DNA of 64,000 nt from Acidobacteriota bacterium (GTDB lineage: Bacteria > Acidobacteriota > Thermoanaerobaculia > UBA5066). The position numbers were made by a program, and so were the translations under genes. The stretch lies in the NCBI GenBank assembly GCA_008363385.1, contig RHKY01000021.1, positions 1 through 64,000 on the forward strand, given 5' to 3'. Under the pieces are notes generated by a model that had not been told where the DNA came from, ran no database searches, and worked only from the letters and a program-made list of their open reading frames with translations. Positions 24,072-33,642 of this stretch are shown here, piece after piece. Position 1 is the first letter of the stretch; each line of letters opens with the position of its first letter.

Positions 24072-24932
24072 ATGAGCGGGCAGCGGATCTTCGTCACCGG
24101 CGGGGCCTCGGGGCTCGGGCGGGCGATCGCCGAGCGGTACGCGCGCGCGGGCTGGAAGGTCTGCGTCGGCGACGTCCACGCGGCGCGCCTGGAGGAGACG
24201 CTGGCGTCCCTGGAGGGGCTCGGCGCCGGGGCGCACGCCCTTTCGTGCGACGTGACGCGAGAGGAGGACCTCGAGGCCGCGGCGGCCTGGCTCACGGCGA
24301 GCTGGGGCGGCGTCGACGTCGTCGTGAACAACGCCGGGGTCGCGGCCAGTGGCAGCATCGCCGACACGCCGCTCGCCGACTGGCAGTGGATCCTGGACGT
24401 GAACCTCCTCGGCGTCGTCCGGGGGTGCCGGGTCTTCACGCCGCTCTTCCGCCGGCAGGGGCACGGGCGCTTCGTGAACGTGGCGTCGGTCGCCGCGTTC
24501 GTCCACCCGCCGATGATCTCCGCGTACGCCGCGACGAAGGCGGCCGTCCTGGCCCTCTCGGAGTCGATCGCCGTCGAGCTCGCGCGCGACGGAATCGGCG
24601 TGACGGTCGTCTGCCCCGGCCTCGTCCGGACGAACCTCGCCGAGACGTCCCGCGCCGCCACGCCCCGGATCGACGCCCTGGCGCGCGCTTTCATTAGCCG
24701 CGCCCGCGTCACCCCCGAGGAGGTCGCCGAGAAGATCTACCATGGCGTCGCCCGCGGCCGGTTCCTCGTCCAGACGCACCCCGAGGGACGCCTGATCGTC
24801 GCCCTGAAGCGGTTGCTCCCGGCGCCGCTCTACCTGAAGCTCATGGAGCGCCTCGCGCGGAAGCTCCTGCCGCGGCGGAGGTCCGCGACGGGTCCGGACG
24901 AGCCCGCCGGCCCGGTCGAGCAGAACGTATAA
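24072..24932 (+). CDS. Short-chain dehydrogenase/reductase
   Basis: A 286-residue SDR starting MSGQRIFVTGGASGLGRAIA. The NAD(P) loop TGGASGLG, VVNNAGVAASG (NNAG), VNVASVAAFVHPP (Ser) and SAYAATKAAVLAL (YxxxK) make a complete active site. CPGLVRTNLAE follows. The C-terminal basic helix region (LYLKLMERLARKLLPRRRSA) is often seen in membrane-associated SDRs acting on lipophilic substrates. The last codons (EQNV, stop) lie inside a repeat found twice more in the window. Substrate unknown. Confidence 0.92.
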   Translation: MSGQRIFVTGGASGLGRAIAERYARAGWKVCVGDVHAARLEETLASLEGLGAGAHALSCDVTREEDLEAAAAWLTASWGGVDVVVNNAGVAASGSIADTPLADWQWILDVNLLGVVRGCRVFTPLFRRQGHGRFVNVASVAAFVHPPMISAYAATKAAVLALSESIAVELARDGIGVTVVCPGLVRTNLAETSRAATPRIDALARAFISRARVTPEEVAEKIYHGVARGRFLVQTHPEGRLIVALKRLLPAPLYLKLMERLARKLLPRRRSATGPDEPAGPVEQNV

Positions 24933-24945
24933 CGGAGCTCTGACC
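24921..24945 (+). repeat. REP-like 26-nt element, copy A
   Basis: The element reads cagaacgtataacggagctc then tgacc. It matches copies at 31513 and 38232, with C for T in the TATAAT-like part. It supplies the stop codon of the SDR gene, so it was inserted or retained at the gene's very end. Confidence 0.7.
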
Positions 24946-25004
24946 GCTATCGCCTGCCCCCTATCGCCTCCGAGGGATGGGTCACTGTGATCCTAGTCGC
25001 GCCC

Positions 25005-25337
25005 TCAAGATGGCTCCGTCAAGACACGGAAGCGCAGAGTGATGTTGGCATCAGTCACCGTGCGGCTCGCGTTCTCTAGGAAGACCCGACCCGCGCTCGA
25101 GGGCTGCTCCCGGCCCACCACGTCGACGACGACTCTTCTGCCCGCGGCGGCAGGGTAGCTCTCGACCAGCTCACCGCTCTCGACGAACCGCAGGTAGAGG
25201 TTGAGCTTCTCGCGCAGAAGCGCTATATGCTCTTCCTCTGCCTCCCAGCCCAGATGATCCGAAACGGTCAGGATCACCTCGCCACTGAGCACGTCGACAC
25301 CCACGGCATCCACTACATCCAACTGCTCTACCGACAT
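25005..25337 (-). CDS. DUF6572 protein, probable immunity protein for the RHS toxin
   Basis: A 110-residue protein starting MSVEQLDVVDAVGVDVLSGE, then VILTVSDHLGWEAEEEHIAL, the DUF6572 pattern. Its ATG lies 22 bases after the RHS gene stop on the same strand. In RHS loci the gene right behind the toxin tip usually encodes cognate immunity; that role is inferred from position. GC content is clearly lower than in the housekeeping genes, as in the toxin tip. No signal peptide, consistent with cytosolic protection. Confidence 0.8.
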   Translation of the reverse strand: MSVEQLDVVDAVGVDVLSGEVILTVSDHLGWEAEEEHIALLREKLNLYLRFVESGELVESYPAAAGRRVVVDVVGREQPSSAGRVFLENASRTVTDANITLRFRVLTEPS

Positions 25338-25359
25338 GCAATGACCTCAACGGCGCGCG

Positions 25360-28300
25360 CTACGGGAGGAGATCCTCCGGGCGAACCACCTTAACAGTAG
25401 TCGGCGGAATGCGCGTGCCCCCGGGAAAGCCGGGCTTACCGTTCCCCACGACGGTTGCGCCGGTCTCAGCGATCTCTGGGAATGCGGCCTTCTGATTGGG
25501 AGTAAGCGGTGCAGTCGCTGAACTCTTCGCCTCGGTGAGTGCCACGTCGCCACCCTCCGAATGGCCAGCAGCATCCAGTCTTGTCTTTGTGCCGCTCTGG
25601 GTCTTCACGGTAAGTTGCTGCACAACGCCAGTCTGAGTGGCCTCAAGCTCCGAGACCACCTTCGCCTCGAACCGAGCGCCCTGAGAAGAGTTCTCGAATA
25701 GTCGGGCAGCCCTCGAAAGGAATGCTCCCCCAACGAGTGGGACGAGTAGGGCAATGCCTGAGATCGCGCGGTCCCTCGGCCCCACTCGCTGAGATGTGAC
25801 GGGATCGTAGCCGGTTAGCGCGATGGTTGCGTCTTGCACTTCCCCGGCCACCGGCAAGAAGCCTGTCGCGACACTCGCGGTCGTATTCAGCCACTCCGGC
25901 GGGCGCGGCGCCCTCCCATCCGGGTCGACGTACTTGAGTGGGTTATTACGCGCGTAGGTGTATCGGTTCCAGGAGGCGGGGTCGTCGGGGGTGCCGGAGA
26001 GGACGTCGGGGCTGAGGAAGCGGGCCCTCACCGAGCGGAGGTAGCGGGCGTGGTCGTAGTGGTTGCCGGAGGAGGCGTCCTTCTCCATGGCGCAGAAGTG
26101 CGGCCCGGAGGCGGGACCCGTGATCTCCTCGCCGAAGGGGCGGTACTTGTACGTGGCCACGATCGTCCCGGTGGCGCTCGTCACGAGGCGGGGCGTCCCC
26201 AGGTGGTCCGAGACGTAGAAGCGGTAGCCGGTCTCCCTCGGCTGGGTCGAGGTGGACGCGACCTGGTAGCCGCCGAAGTGGTAGTAGTCACGGGTCCGGA
26301 CCGTGCCGCCCGGGTCCCGGAACTGCTCGAGGACGAGCCTGTTCTCGCCGTCCCGGAAGGAGAGCGTCCAGCCCGCGGCCGCGGAGACGGGCGTGGAGGA
26401 CCCGCCGGAGGCCGGGCCGAAGTACCCGGCGACGTCGACGATGACGTGGAGGGAGGCCCCCGGGGGGAGGTCCGAGAGGATCCGGAAACTTGACGCGCTG
26501 CCGAGCGTCACGATGGCCGCTCCGGCCCGGGTGATCCCGGGCGCCGCGTGCACGGTCGCGGGAAGAACACCCGGGAGCGCGACACCCTCGGGGAACAGGG
26601 TGACCTGGGCGCGGGCGCTGGCCCCGGTCAGGGTGACGTTGGCGACGAGTGCGTCGGCGTCCGACGGGATCCCGCACTTCCCTGCCGGCACCACGAGCCG
26701 GGTTTCTCCGCCCACGAGCGCTCCCCCGGCCGCCCGGTCCCGCGTGTCGAGGAGCCGACACGGTGTCAGGGGGTAGAAGAAGCTCTTCCCCACCTGCAGG
26801 CTCACCGGCCGCCAGAGGGAGGCGCCCGCGGCGTCCCGTGCGAGGAGCGTGAAGGAGAAGCGCCCGATCGTGACCGGCGTACCGGCGAGGGCCCCCTCGT
26901 CGGCGTCGAGGGCGACGCCCGGTGGCAGGGAGCCCGCGGCGACGGACCAGGTGTACGGGGGCGTCCCGCCGCTGACGTCGAGCCCCGTGCGGTAGGGACG
27001 CCCGACGGTGGCCGGGGGAAGGCTCGTCCCGACGGCGCTCTGCAGCGCGCCGCCCCCGGCGACCAGCCGGGCGACGCGCTCTCCCCCTCCGTCGTAGAGG
27101 TACCGCTCGTCGACGGCGGAGTCCCGGTAGCGCGTCTGGCGGCCGGCGAGGTCGAAGGAGAGCCGCTCGGCCGACTGCACCGCCCGACTCGAGGGGAAGC
27201 GGACCAGGTTTCCGAAGACGTCGTAGGCGAGGAGCCCGCTCCCGAGGGTGTCGGTCAGGCGGTTCGTGGCCGGGTCCGGCGCGAACTCCGTGACGAGCCC
27301 GTCCCGGGTGTGCCGCGCCACGTTTCCGAAGGCGTCGTACTCGAAGCCGTCGCTGCTGCTGCCCTGCGTGGAGCCCGCCAGGCGGAAGCCGCCGTCGTAC
27401 CGGAAGGTGTCCCCGCCGATGGAGCGGATGTCCCCGTTGCCGTCGTAGGCGTACGTGCCGGTCGACCAGAGGGGGGTCCCGGACCTCCAGGCCTTGATCT
27501 CGGCAGGGCGGCCCTGGAGGTCGGGCGGGATCGTGACGAGGACGTCGTTCCCGAGCGTGATCTGTTGCAGCGAGCCGAACGGCGAGTAGCGCGCCTGCAT
27601 GACGATCCCCTGGCTCTCGCCGACGAGGAGCGAGGTCGGCAGGCCGGCGGAGTAGGTGGTGGTGGCCAGCTCCGAGGTCCCGTCCGGCCGGATCCGGCGA
27701 ACCGTCTCGGGCAGGCCGAGGGAGTTGTACGTCATCCGTTGGCGAAAGACGGGCCCTGCCAGACCGACGGTCGTGCGACGCTCCGAGAGCCGCCCGCCGG
27801 CCTCGTCGAAGAGGAAGTGGTCGACCACCGCCGCCGACGACACGGCGCCCGGGTTGTGGCCGGTCCGCCGGACGAGGTTGCCGCGGGACTTGCCGGCGTT
27901 GAGGCCGTCGATCGCGGGCAGGTCGTAGACGTTCTCGAGGAGCACCTGGCCGTTGGCCGTGGAGCGGATCAGCCGGCCTCCCGGGTCGTACTCGAAACGA
28001 TGGGTGGCACGGACCGGGCCGCTGGCCCCCTCCCGCTCGAGCTTCTCGACGACGTTCCCGAGCGGGTCGTAGAGCGTGTAGACCGTTTCGATCGCCTTCT
28101 CGGGGTGCGCCTCCCGGCGCAGGAGCCCCAGCGCGTCGTGTTCGAAGCGCCGGAGCTGGACGGGGTCGGTCGCCGTCGCCGTCAGAGCGGCGGGCTCCTG
28201 GGCAAGGAGGCCGTAGTCGCGCACCCACGAGACGTTCCCGAGGACGTCTGCCTCGTAGAAGGCGAGGTGACCGTACCGGTTCTTGCCCGGCGCGTGGGCC

Positions 28301-31293
28301 CCGATCAGGACTCCGAAGGGGTCCTTGCGGGATCGGCGGTCGGCGCGCTCGAGCGGGTACGCGCCCGGCGGCGAGACCTCCTCCGAGACGTCCTCGTAGA
28401 AGTCGCTGCCGAGGACCTTGCCGTCGTCGTAGCTGTAGGTGGCCGCGGTCCGGTCGGGGCCCACGACCGTCCGGGGTCGCCCGCGCTCGTCGAAGCGGGA
28501 GAAGGCCGTCCCGGGAGCCGCCAGGGTCGCGGTGAAGCAGGCGGCGATGTCCGCCGAGACGGGGCAGGAGGTCCACTCCGACCTCCAGGTGGTTCGGCCC
28601 GCCGCATCCCAGGTCGTCTCGCGGACGGCGAGATCGGACACGCCAGTCGGCAAAGGCACGCGGCGGATCTCTCGCCGCAGGCGGCCGATGCCGTCGTAGA
28701 GGTAGGCCTCGATCACTCCGGAGGCACCGGTCTCGACGAGGCTGCACGCCGTGCCGTCCGTGGTCTCCGGGTTCCGCTTCAGCAGGACGTAGGGTCCCGC
28801 CGTGGAGGACGGTCGATAGCAGAAGCGGGTCGGCGTGCCGCCGGCCGGTGGCGTGGTCTTCGTCAGTCTCCCCAGCACGTCGTAGGAGTAGGTCGTCCGG
28901 AGCCCGTTCGGGTCCTCGGAAGCGACGACGGCGCCGGTCCCCGGGTCTCGGTCCACGTGATAGCGGTCCCAGTCGAGGCCGTCGAACCGGGTGCGGGTGA
29001 GGAGTCCCCCGGCGAACGCGCGCCGGAGCACGTACGTCCGGGTCCCGTCGATCCCGGGTCCGTCGCCGGATGCCGTCTCCGTCACGGGGTTCCCGTCGGC
29101 GTCGGGCTCGTAGTCCCTCAGGAGACGTCCGTACGTCGGGTCGCTCCTCTCGACGCGCCGGAGGAACGCTGGTCGCACCGCGTCCCACTCCTGGCGCACG
29201 GTGTAGGACGCGGGCGACGGCGGCCAGGCGGGCACGTGACACGACGTCCCCGGGCAACCCGGGGTCCAGGCGTCGGCGACGGTCCGCTCCGAGTGACGGT
29301 CGAAGATCCACGGGTCGGCCACGGAGATCCGCGTCCAGGACGTGGTCGTGGTGCGGCCCAGCCATCCGACCCTGGATGGGAAAGCTCCGTTGCCGGTGAC
29401 GACCTCCTGGCTGGCGCGACGCGTGACGTCGCTGTAGCCCGTCGAGGCCGTCTGAAGGCACGGCGTTGTCGCCTGGGAGCAATCGCTTCCCTCGACGGAG
29501 TAGGAGCCATCCGCCCGCACCGGGAGGTCTCCGTACCAGGTCACGGTCTTCTGCTGCCGGACGTCCGACTGGAACTCGTACGTGCTGGATCCGCCGCCCG
29601 GTGGCTGGACCGTCCCGCACGAGGTCGTCCGGGCACCGTCAGCTTCCCTCCCCTCCCAGCAGTTGACGGTGACCCGGACCGGGCGATCGGAGAAGGTCCA
29701 GGTTCCTGACGAAGGGTCGCGATCCGGGCGATAGCTCCTCCTGCGGACCTCGAGTCCAGGCGGAGAGAGGACCTCGACGGTGTAGAGGTACTCCTCCTTC
29801 GTGACGGCCGGTGCCCCGGCCGGATCGCCCTCGTGATCCGTTCGGACGACCTGGCGGTGCGGGACGATGATGTTTGGGAGGTCGTTGTCCTGGGGGATCC
29901 GGCAGAAGGCGTTCTGCCGCACGTAACGCGTCGCAGAGAGGAGCGACTCGCCGCCCGCCGGGCCGGGCTGGTAGACCAGACGCTCGACGACCGAGGCGCT
30001 CCGGTCGCTGAATGTCTGGAAGCTGCGGATCTCCTCCGGGTCGTCGTCGTCCCAGATGGCGATCGCGTCCGTCGAGTGAGGCGCGCCGCTCGCGATCTCG
30101 CACGCGAATGTCTCGTGTGTCGTGCCGTAGCGGTACTCCACCCGGGCACGCGTGGGGAGTGTCAGCTGCGAGAGGACTCCCTCGAGCTCCGCGGGCTCGC
30201 CGGTCCGGTAGACGAACGCGTGCTCCGAGAGAACCTCCGCCTGGGCGTTCTCGGCGACCTGACGGATCGACGTGAGGAATGGGACGGGCACGTCCGGCGC
30301 CAGCGTGCACGAGCGACCCGGGCGCGTGAGGACTCGTGGCTCGCGCTGGAACGTGACGAGGAGCCGGGACGCGGCGGCCGTCGGGAAGGTGATCCTCTCC
30401 AGCACGGGCCAGCTCACCGTGCCGAGCTGGCCGACCACCGGAAAGCTCGTCCAGGAGAGCTGGACCTCGGCGCGACGTCTCGAGTCGTGGGGCCGCAAGA
30501 CGACGGCCGCCGGGAAGGCGCCCGCGCCGGGATCGACGGAGAGGACCCGATTGCCGAACTCGTCGTAGATCGCGGACAGGCCGAGGCGCGGGCGTTCGTC
30601 CTCGACGAGGCTCGCCCCGGTCCCGAACCGGTAGTAGAAGTCGTGGTAGAGGCGCGGGGACGGCGGCAGCGGATTCGCTTCGAAGAAGCGGGCAAAGCGT
30701 CGTCGCGTCCCGTCGGGGAATTGGATCTCCCGGCAGAAGACCCCCTCGGCGGCGGAGCAGTCGACCATCCTCAGGTCGGAAGCGTCCTCCGTCATCCATT
30801 CCGTGACGGAGGCCCCCGATGGATCCGCGACGGTGCGCAGCCGGAACTGGTGGCGGCCGCCGTCCGGCGAGTCGTACCGGTAGTACCCGCTCTCGACGTT
30901 GTGGACGATCTCCCCCAGCTCGAGCGCCCAGCCGGGACCGAGCGACGGACGTCCCGCGAGGAGCGCAACATCCCTGGGCTCCATCGACCCTCCCGGCGTC
31001 TCGCAGTGCTCGCTCGACATGTGCCAGAACTTCGACGAGTAGTGCGCCGTCAGCTGCCAGGTGACCTTGCCACCGAGCGGGTAGGAAGGCCCGAGCGGGA
31101 TCGCGATGGTGGGGTCGCCGCTGAAGAGGTTGACGTTGTCGACCCCGAGCGAGTCGTAGGCCTGGTTGGCCTTGAACCCCGGCAGGGTCTCTTCGGGTTG
31201 CCAGACGTCGCCCGCAGCCGAAGGCAGCGTCGTCGTCATGAGGAGAAGCGCGAACAGCCCGACGTGGGCTCGTGGCCTCGGCACGGGTGCCAT
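25360..31293 (-). CDS. RHS-repeat protein with C-terminal nuclease-like toxin tip
   Basis: A 1977-residue protein with an N-terminal signal peptide (GLFALLLMTTTLPSAAG), so exported. The body carries many YD/RHS repeats, for example TYSYDVLGRLTKTTPPAGGT and RFEYDPGGRLIRSTANGQVL. An inserted putative-Ig module (SLPPATVGRPYRTGLDVSGG) lies near residues 1490-1560. The RHS core closes with RYLRSVRARFLSPDVLSGTP and YTYARNNPLKYVDPDGRAPR. Next come a pre-toxin-like segment (GEVQDATIALTGYDPVTSQR) and a ~110-residue tip. That tip contains TKTRLDAAGHSEGGDVALTE followed by AKSS, resembling a PD-(D/E)xK restriction-endonuclease fold. Toxin delivery by contact is inferred. The start at 31293 is the ATG heading the signal peptide. 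Confidence 0.92.
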   Translation of the reverse strand: MAPVPRPRAHVGLFALLLMTTTLPSAAGDVWQPEETLPGFKANQAYDSLGVDNVNLFSGDPTIAIPLGPSYPLGGKVTWQLTAHYSSKFWHMSSEHCETPGGSMEPRDVALLAGRPSLGPGWALELGEIVHNVESGYYRYDSPDGGRHQFRLRTVADPSGASVTEWMTEDASDLRMVDCSAAEGVFCREIQFPDGTRRRFARFFEANPLPPSPRLYHDFYYRFGTGASLVEDERPRLGLSAIYDEFGNRVLSVDPGAGAFPAAVVLRPHDSRRRAEVQLSWTSFPVVGQLGTVSWPVLERITFPTAAASRLLVTFQREPRVLTRPGRSCTLAPDVPVPFLTSIRQVAENAQAEVLSEHAFVYRTGEPAELEGVLSQLTLPTRARVEYRYGTTHETFACEIASGAPHSTDAIAIWDDDDPEEIRSFQTFSDRSASVVERLVYQPGPAGGESLLSATRYVRQNAFCRIPQDNDLPNIIVPHRQVVRTDHEGDPAGAPAVTKEEYLYTVEVLSPPGLEVRRRSYRPDRDPSSGTWTFSDRPVRVTVNCWEGREADGARTTSCGTVQPPGGGSSTYEFQSDVRQQKTVTWYGDLPVRADGSYSVEGSDCSQATTPCLQTASTGYSDVTRRASQEVVTGNGAFPSRVGWLGRTTTTSWTRISVADPWIFDRHSERTVADAWTPGCPGTSCHVPAWPPSPASYTVRQEWDAVRPAFLRRVERSDPTYGRLLRDYEPDADGNPVTETASGDGPGIDGTRTYVLRRAFAGGLLTRTRFDGLDWDRYHVDRDPGTGAVVASEDPNGLRTTYSYDVLGRLTKTTPPAGGTPTRFCYRPSSTAGPYVLLKRNPETTDGTACSLVETGASGVIEAYLYDGIGRLRREIRRVPLPTGVSDLAVRETTWDAAGRTTWRSEWTSCPVSADIAACFTATLAAPGTAFSRFDERGRPRTVVGPDRTAATYSYDDGKVLGSDFYEDVSEEVSPPGAYPLERADRRSRKDPFGVLIGAHAPGKNRYGHLAFYEADVLGNVSWVRDYGLLAQEPAALTATATDPVQLRRFEHDALGLLRREAHPEKAIETVYTLYDPLGNVVEKLEREGASGPVRATHRFEYDPGGRLIRSTANGQVLLENVYDLPAIDGLNAGKSRGNLVRRTGHNPGAVSSAAVVDHFLFDEAGGRLSERRTTVGLAGPVFRQRMTYNSLGLPETVRRIRPDGTSELATTTYSAGLPTSLLVGESQGIVMQARYSPFGSLQQITLGNDVLVTIPPDLQGRPAEIKAWRSGTPLWSTGTYAYDGNGDIRSIGGDTFRYDGGFRLAGSTQGSSSDGFEYDAFGNVARHTRDGLVTEFAPDPATNRLTDTLGSGLLAYDVFGNLVRFPSSRAVQSAERLSFDLAGRQTRYRDSAVDERYLYDGGGERVARLVAGGGALQSAVGTSLPPATVGRPYRTGLDVSGGTPPYTWSVAAGSLPPGVALDADEGALAGTPVTIGRFSFTLLARDAAGASLWRPVSLQVGKSFFYPLTPCRLLDTRDRAAGGALVGGETRLVVPAGKCGIPSDADALVANVTLTGASARAQVTLFPEGVALPGVLPATVHAAPGITRAGAAIVTLGSASSFRILSDLPPGASLHVIVDVAGYFGPASGGSSTPVSAAAGWTLSFRDGENRLVLEQFRDPGGTVRTRDYYHFGGYQVASTSTQPRETGYRFYVSDHLGTPRLVTSATGTIVATYKYRPFGEEITGPASGPHFCAMEKDASSGNHYDHARYLRSVRARFLSPDVLSGTPDDPASWNRYTYARNNPLKYVDPDGRAPRPPEWLNTTASVATGFLPVAGEVQDATIALTGYDPVTSQRVGPRDRAISGIALLVPLVGGAFLSRAARLFENSSQGARFEAKVVSELEATQTGVVQQLTVKTQSGTKTRLDAAGHSEGGDVALTEAKSSATAPLTPNQKAAFPEIAETGATVVGNGKPGFPGGTRIPPTTVKVVRPEDLLP

Positions 31294-31512
31294 CAGTTCA
31301 TCTCCAACTTCAGGGCGCTGAGAGTCCGCGAGTTCTACGTCAGTGGGGTCCAAAAATCAAGCGCTCAAAGTCATGAGAAGATCCACCCGTCGGCCCGGGG
31401 TGGCTCCTCCCCTGCCCTCTCCACCTTGACCTCACGGGCCGCCTCGCGCGCCGGTATCTGCCGCGGCGGAGGGGCAGCGACCGGAGGGAAAGGAGTCGAC
31501 GGCTTCCGCCGC

Positions 31513-31542
31513 AGTAGAACGTATAATGGAGCTCTGACCCCA
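31513..31542 (+). repeat. REP-like element, copy B
   Basis: The core agaacgtataatggagctct then gacccca is nearly identical to copy C at 38232 and matches copy A. It lies in the 291-base spacer between the RHS start and the O-methyltransferase. Nothing else is recognisable in that spacer. It contains TATAAT, so promoter activity is possible. Confidence 0.7.
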
Positions 31543-31584
31543 CTCGGGTAGACTCCGGTCTGTGGCCCCGGAAGGAGGTCGAGG

Positions 31585-32238
31585 ATGCGGACAGGACGAG
31601 GGATGCGGTGGCTCGCGGCGGCGTCGCTGGGGCTGGTCGGGTGGGGGTGGATTCTCGGCGCGCCGGCGGCGGCCCGGGCGGCGGAGCCTCTCGACGCGCT
31701 CGAGGCCCGCGCCGAGAGCTTCCTCTCGTCTCACCGGTGGCGGGACATGAACGTCCCGCGCAAGGACGGCCAGATCCTCCGCGACCTCGTCGTCGCGCGC
31801 CGGTTCACGCGCGCCCTGGAGGTGGGGACGTCCACCGGTCACTCGGCCATCTGGATCGCGCTGGGCATCCACCGGACCGGCGGCAGGCTCCTCACGCTCG
31901 AGATCGACGAGGGGCGGCACCGCGAGGCCCTCCGGAACCTCGCGGAGGCGGGCGTGGCGGACCTCGTCGAAGCGCGGCTGGGCGACGCGCACGAGGTGGT
32001 CCCCGCGCTGCCGGGGCCGTTCGACCTCGTCTTCCTCGACGCGGACAAGGACTGGAACGTCCGCTACTTCCAGGCCGTCCGGCCGAAGCTGGCGCCGGGA
32101 GGCTGCGTGGCGGTTCACAACGTCTCCAGGAGCCGGCGCGGCTGGTCGGGCGAGTACCTGGCGGAGGTGGAACGGGCGGGCGGTTTCGTGACCGAGATCG
32201 TCGGATCCGGGATGGCGCTCAGCTGCCGCGAGAAGTAG
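31585..32238 (+). CDS. Exported class I SAM-dependent O-methyltransferase-like protein
   Basis: A 217-residue protein starting MRTGRGMRWLAAASLGLVGW with an N-terminal signal peptide ending near AAARAAEP. The rest matches the COG4122/caffeoyl-CoA O-methyltransferase family: TRALEVGTSTGHSAIWIALG (SAM loop), LLTLEIDEGRHREALRNLAE, FDLVFLDADKDWNVRYF (metal-binding Asp) and GGCVAVHNVS. A signal peptide on a SAM-dependent enzyme is unusual because SAM is cytosolic. A membrane-anchored cytosolic-facing form is the alternative. Preceded by GGAGG. Confidence 0.87.
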   Translation: MRTGRGMRWLAAASLGLVGWGWILGAPAAARAAEPLDALEARAESFLSSHRWRDMNVPRKDGQILRDLVVARRFTRALEVGTSTGHSAIWIALGIHRTGGRLLTLEIDEGRHREALRNLAEAGVADLVEARLGDAHEVVPALPGPFDLVFLDADKDWNVRYFQAVRPKLAPGGCVAVHNVSRSRRGWSGEYLAEVERAGGFVTEIVGSGMALSCREK

Positions 32239-32304
32239 CGAACGCCGGGGCGTGCGCGCCCGCCCCGCCCGGGGGGCGCGCCCGTTCTCGCCGTCGAGGC
32301 GGGC

Positions 32305-33642
32305 TCAGTCGAGCCTGAAGCGCGTCGTGACGGTGAAAAGCACCGCGACGGGCTTCCCGTTCAGCGTGGCCGGCTGGTACTTCCACTTCGAGACCGCCGC
32401 GAGCGTCGGGGCGTCGAAGACCTTGTCGCTCGACTTCACCACCCGCGGGTTCCGGACGGCTCCCTCGGCCGTCACCTCGGCCTCGACGACGACTTCTCCG
32501 GCCAGCCTGGCCTTGCGGGCCTCCTCGGGGTAGACGGGGCTCTCCTTCGAGACCAGCCTGGGCTCGACCAGCTTGCCCTTTCCCTTCAGGTCGGAGAGAC
32601 GGACCGGCGCCTGGGCCTCGGTGGAGACCGGGGCGTCGCTCCTGGGCGGCGCCTCGGCCCTGGGCGGCGCCGGGGTGGCGGCCGGCGCCCCCGGCGCGAG
32701 GGCGGCGGCTCCGACCGCCCCCGCCGCCGCGAGGCTGAGGGCGGCGGCCGCGAGGGACGCGGTGATCCGGGCTCTGTTCATCGAGACCTCCTGCGCCAGC
32801 AGCGCGACGCGCCTGGCGAGCTGCGATCCCCTGTGGAGCGCGGGGACGGGAATGCCGAGAGGCCGTGGCGGAAGCGAGGCGATCCGGAGGAGCGCCTCGA
32901 GGTAGGCCCGCCGGTCCCGGGTGAGGCGGACGACGTCCTGGTCGACGACCTGCTCGCGCGCGAGGGCCGCCCGGCTCAGGAGCAGCCCGACGGCGGGGTG
33001 GAACCAGAGGCAGGCGCGGAGCGCCTCCTCGAAGAGCGTCACGAGCCAGTCCCTCCGCCTCACGTGGAGGAGCTCGTGGCAGAGGACCGCCTCCTGCTCC
33101 CCCTCCGGCATCTGCTCGAAGGCCTCCGGCAGGAGGACGACCGGGCTCCGCCAGCCGAACGTCGCCGGCGACGTCGCGGTCCGGCAGACGCGGAGCGCGG
33201 CGGTCACCGACAGCCTCTCCTCGAGCGCCGGCAGGAACCCGAGGGGCGAGGCGAGGGGCCGGGACCCGCGGGCGAGCCTCGCGAGGGCGAAGAGGCCGAG
33301 CGCGAGCCGGACCGTGGCGGCGAGACACCCCGCGGCGAGGAGGAGGCCGAGAAGCCCGGCCGGGGGAGCCTCCGGAAGCCCGGAGGCCCTCGCGGTGACG
33401 ACGGCGGCCTCTGCGACGACGCGCAGCGCGCCGGGCCCGCCGTCCGCCTGGTGGAGGAAGCCCGCCGGCAGCTCGAGGAGGGGCGAGAGGACGACGACAG
33501 GCAGGAGCACGTGCCAGTAGGCGAGAAGGGCCCGGGGGTGACCGAGGCGCAGGAGGCGCGGCAGGGCGAGCCCGACGGCGAGGAGGAGCCCGCACCGCAG
33601 GGCGTAGACGGTCACGTCCCCCAGGAGGTCGGGGGTCGTCAC
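32305..33642 (-). CDS. M56 (BlaR1-type) metallopeptidase fused to a TonB C-terminal domain
   Basis: A 445-residue membrane protein. The N-terminal half has several transmembrane helices and an M56 zinc site: EQEAVLCHELLHVRRRDWLV (HELLH), with further acidic residues. A helix near 300-320 (ASLAAAALSLAAAGAVGAAA) is followed by a proline-rich linker. It ends in a TonB C-terminal domain: ESPVYPEEARKARLAGEVVV, then KWKYQPATLNGKPV. BlaR1-like proteins cleave BlaI-type repressors after sensing. The TonB end suggests periplasmic or envelope coupling. It is co-transcribed with blaI (ATGA overlap). Confidence 0.9.
   Translation of the reverse strand: MTTPDLLGDVTVYALRCGLLLAVGLALPRLLRLGHPRALLAYWHVLLPVVVLSPLLELPAGFLHQADGGPGALRVVAEAAVVTARASGLPEAPPAGLLGLLLAAGCLAATVRLALGLFALARLARGSRPLASPLGFLPALEERLSVTAALRVCRTATSPATFGWRSPVVLLPEAFEQMPEGEQEAVLCHELLHVRRRDWLVTLFEEALRACLWFHPAVGLLLSRAALAREQVVDQDVVRLTRDRRAYLEALLRIASLPPRPLGIPVPALHRGSQLARRVALLAQEVSMNRARITASLAAAALSLAAAGAVGAAALAPGAPAATPAPPRAEAPPRSDAPVSTEAQAPVRLSDLKGKGKLVEPRLVSKESPVYPEEARKARLAGEVVVEAEVTAEGAVRNPRVVKSSDKVFDAPTLAAVSKWKYQPATLNGKPVAVLFTVTTRFRLD

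Noticed and set aside
26288-29709. Two 1000-plus-codon ORFs overlapping the RHS gene
   Set aside because: RHS repeats are conserved in the minus-strand 1977-residue frame; the others are antisense or shifted readings with Arg/Gly/Pro-rich content.
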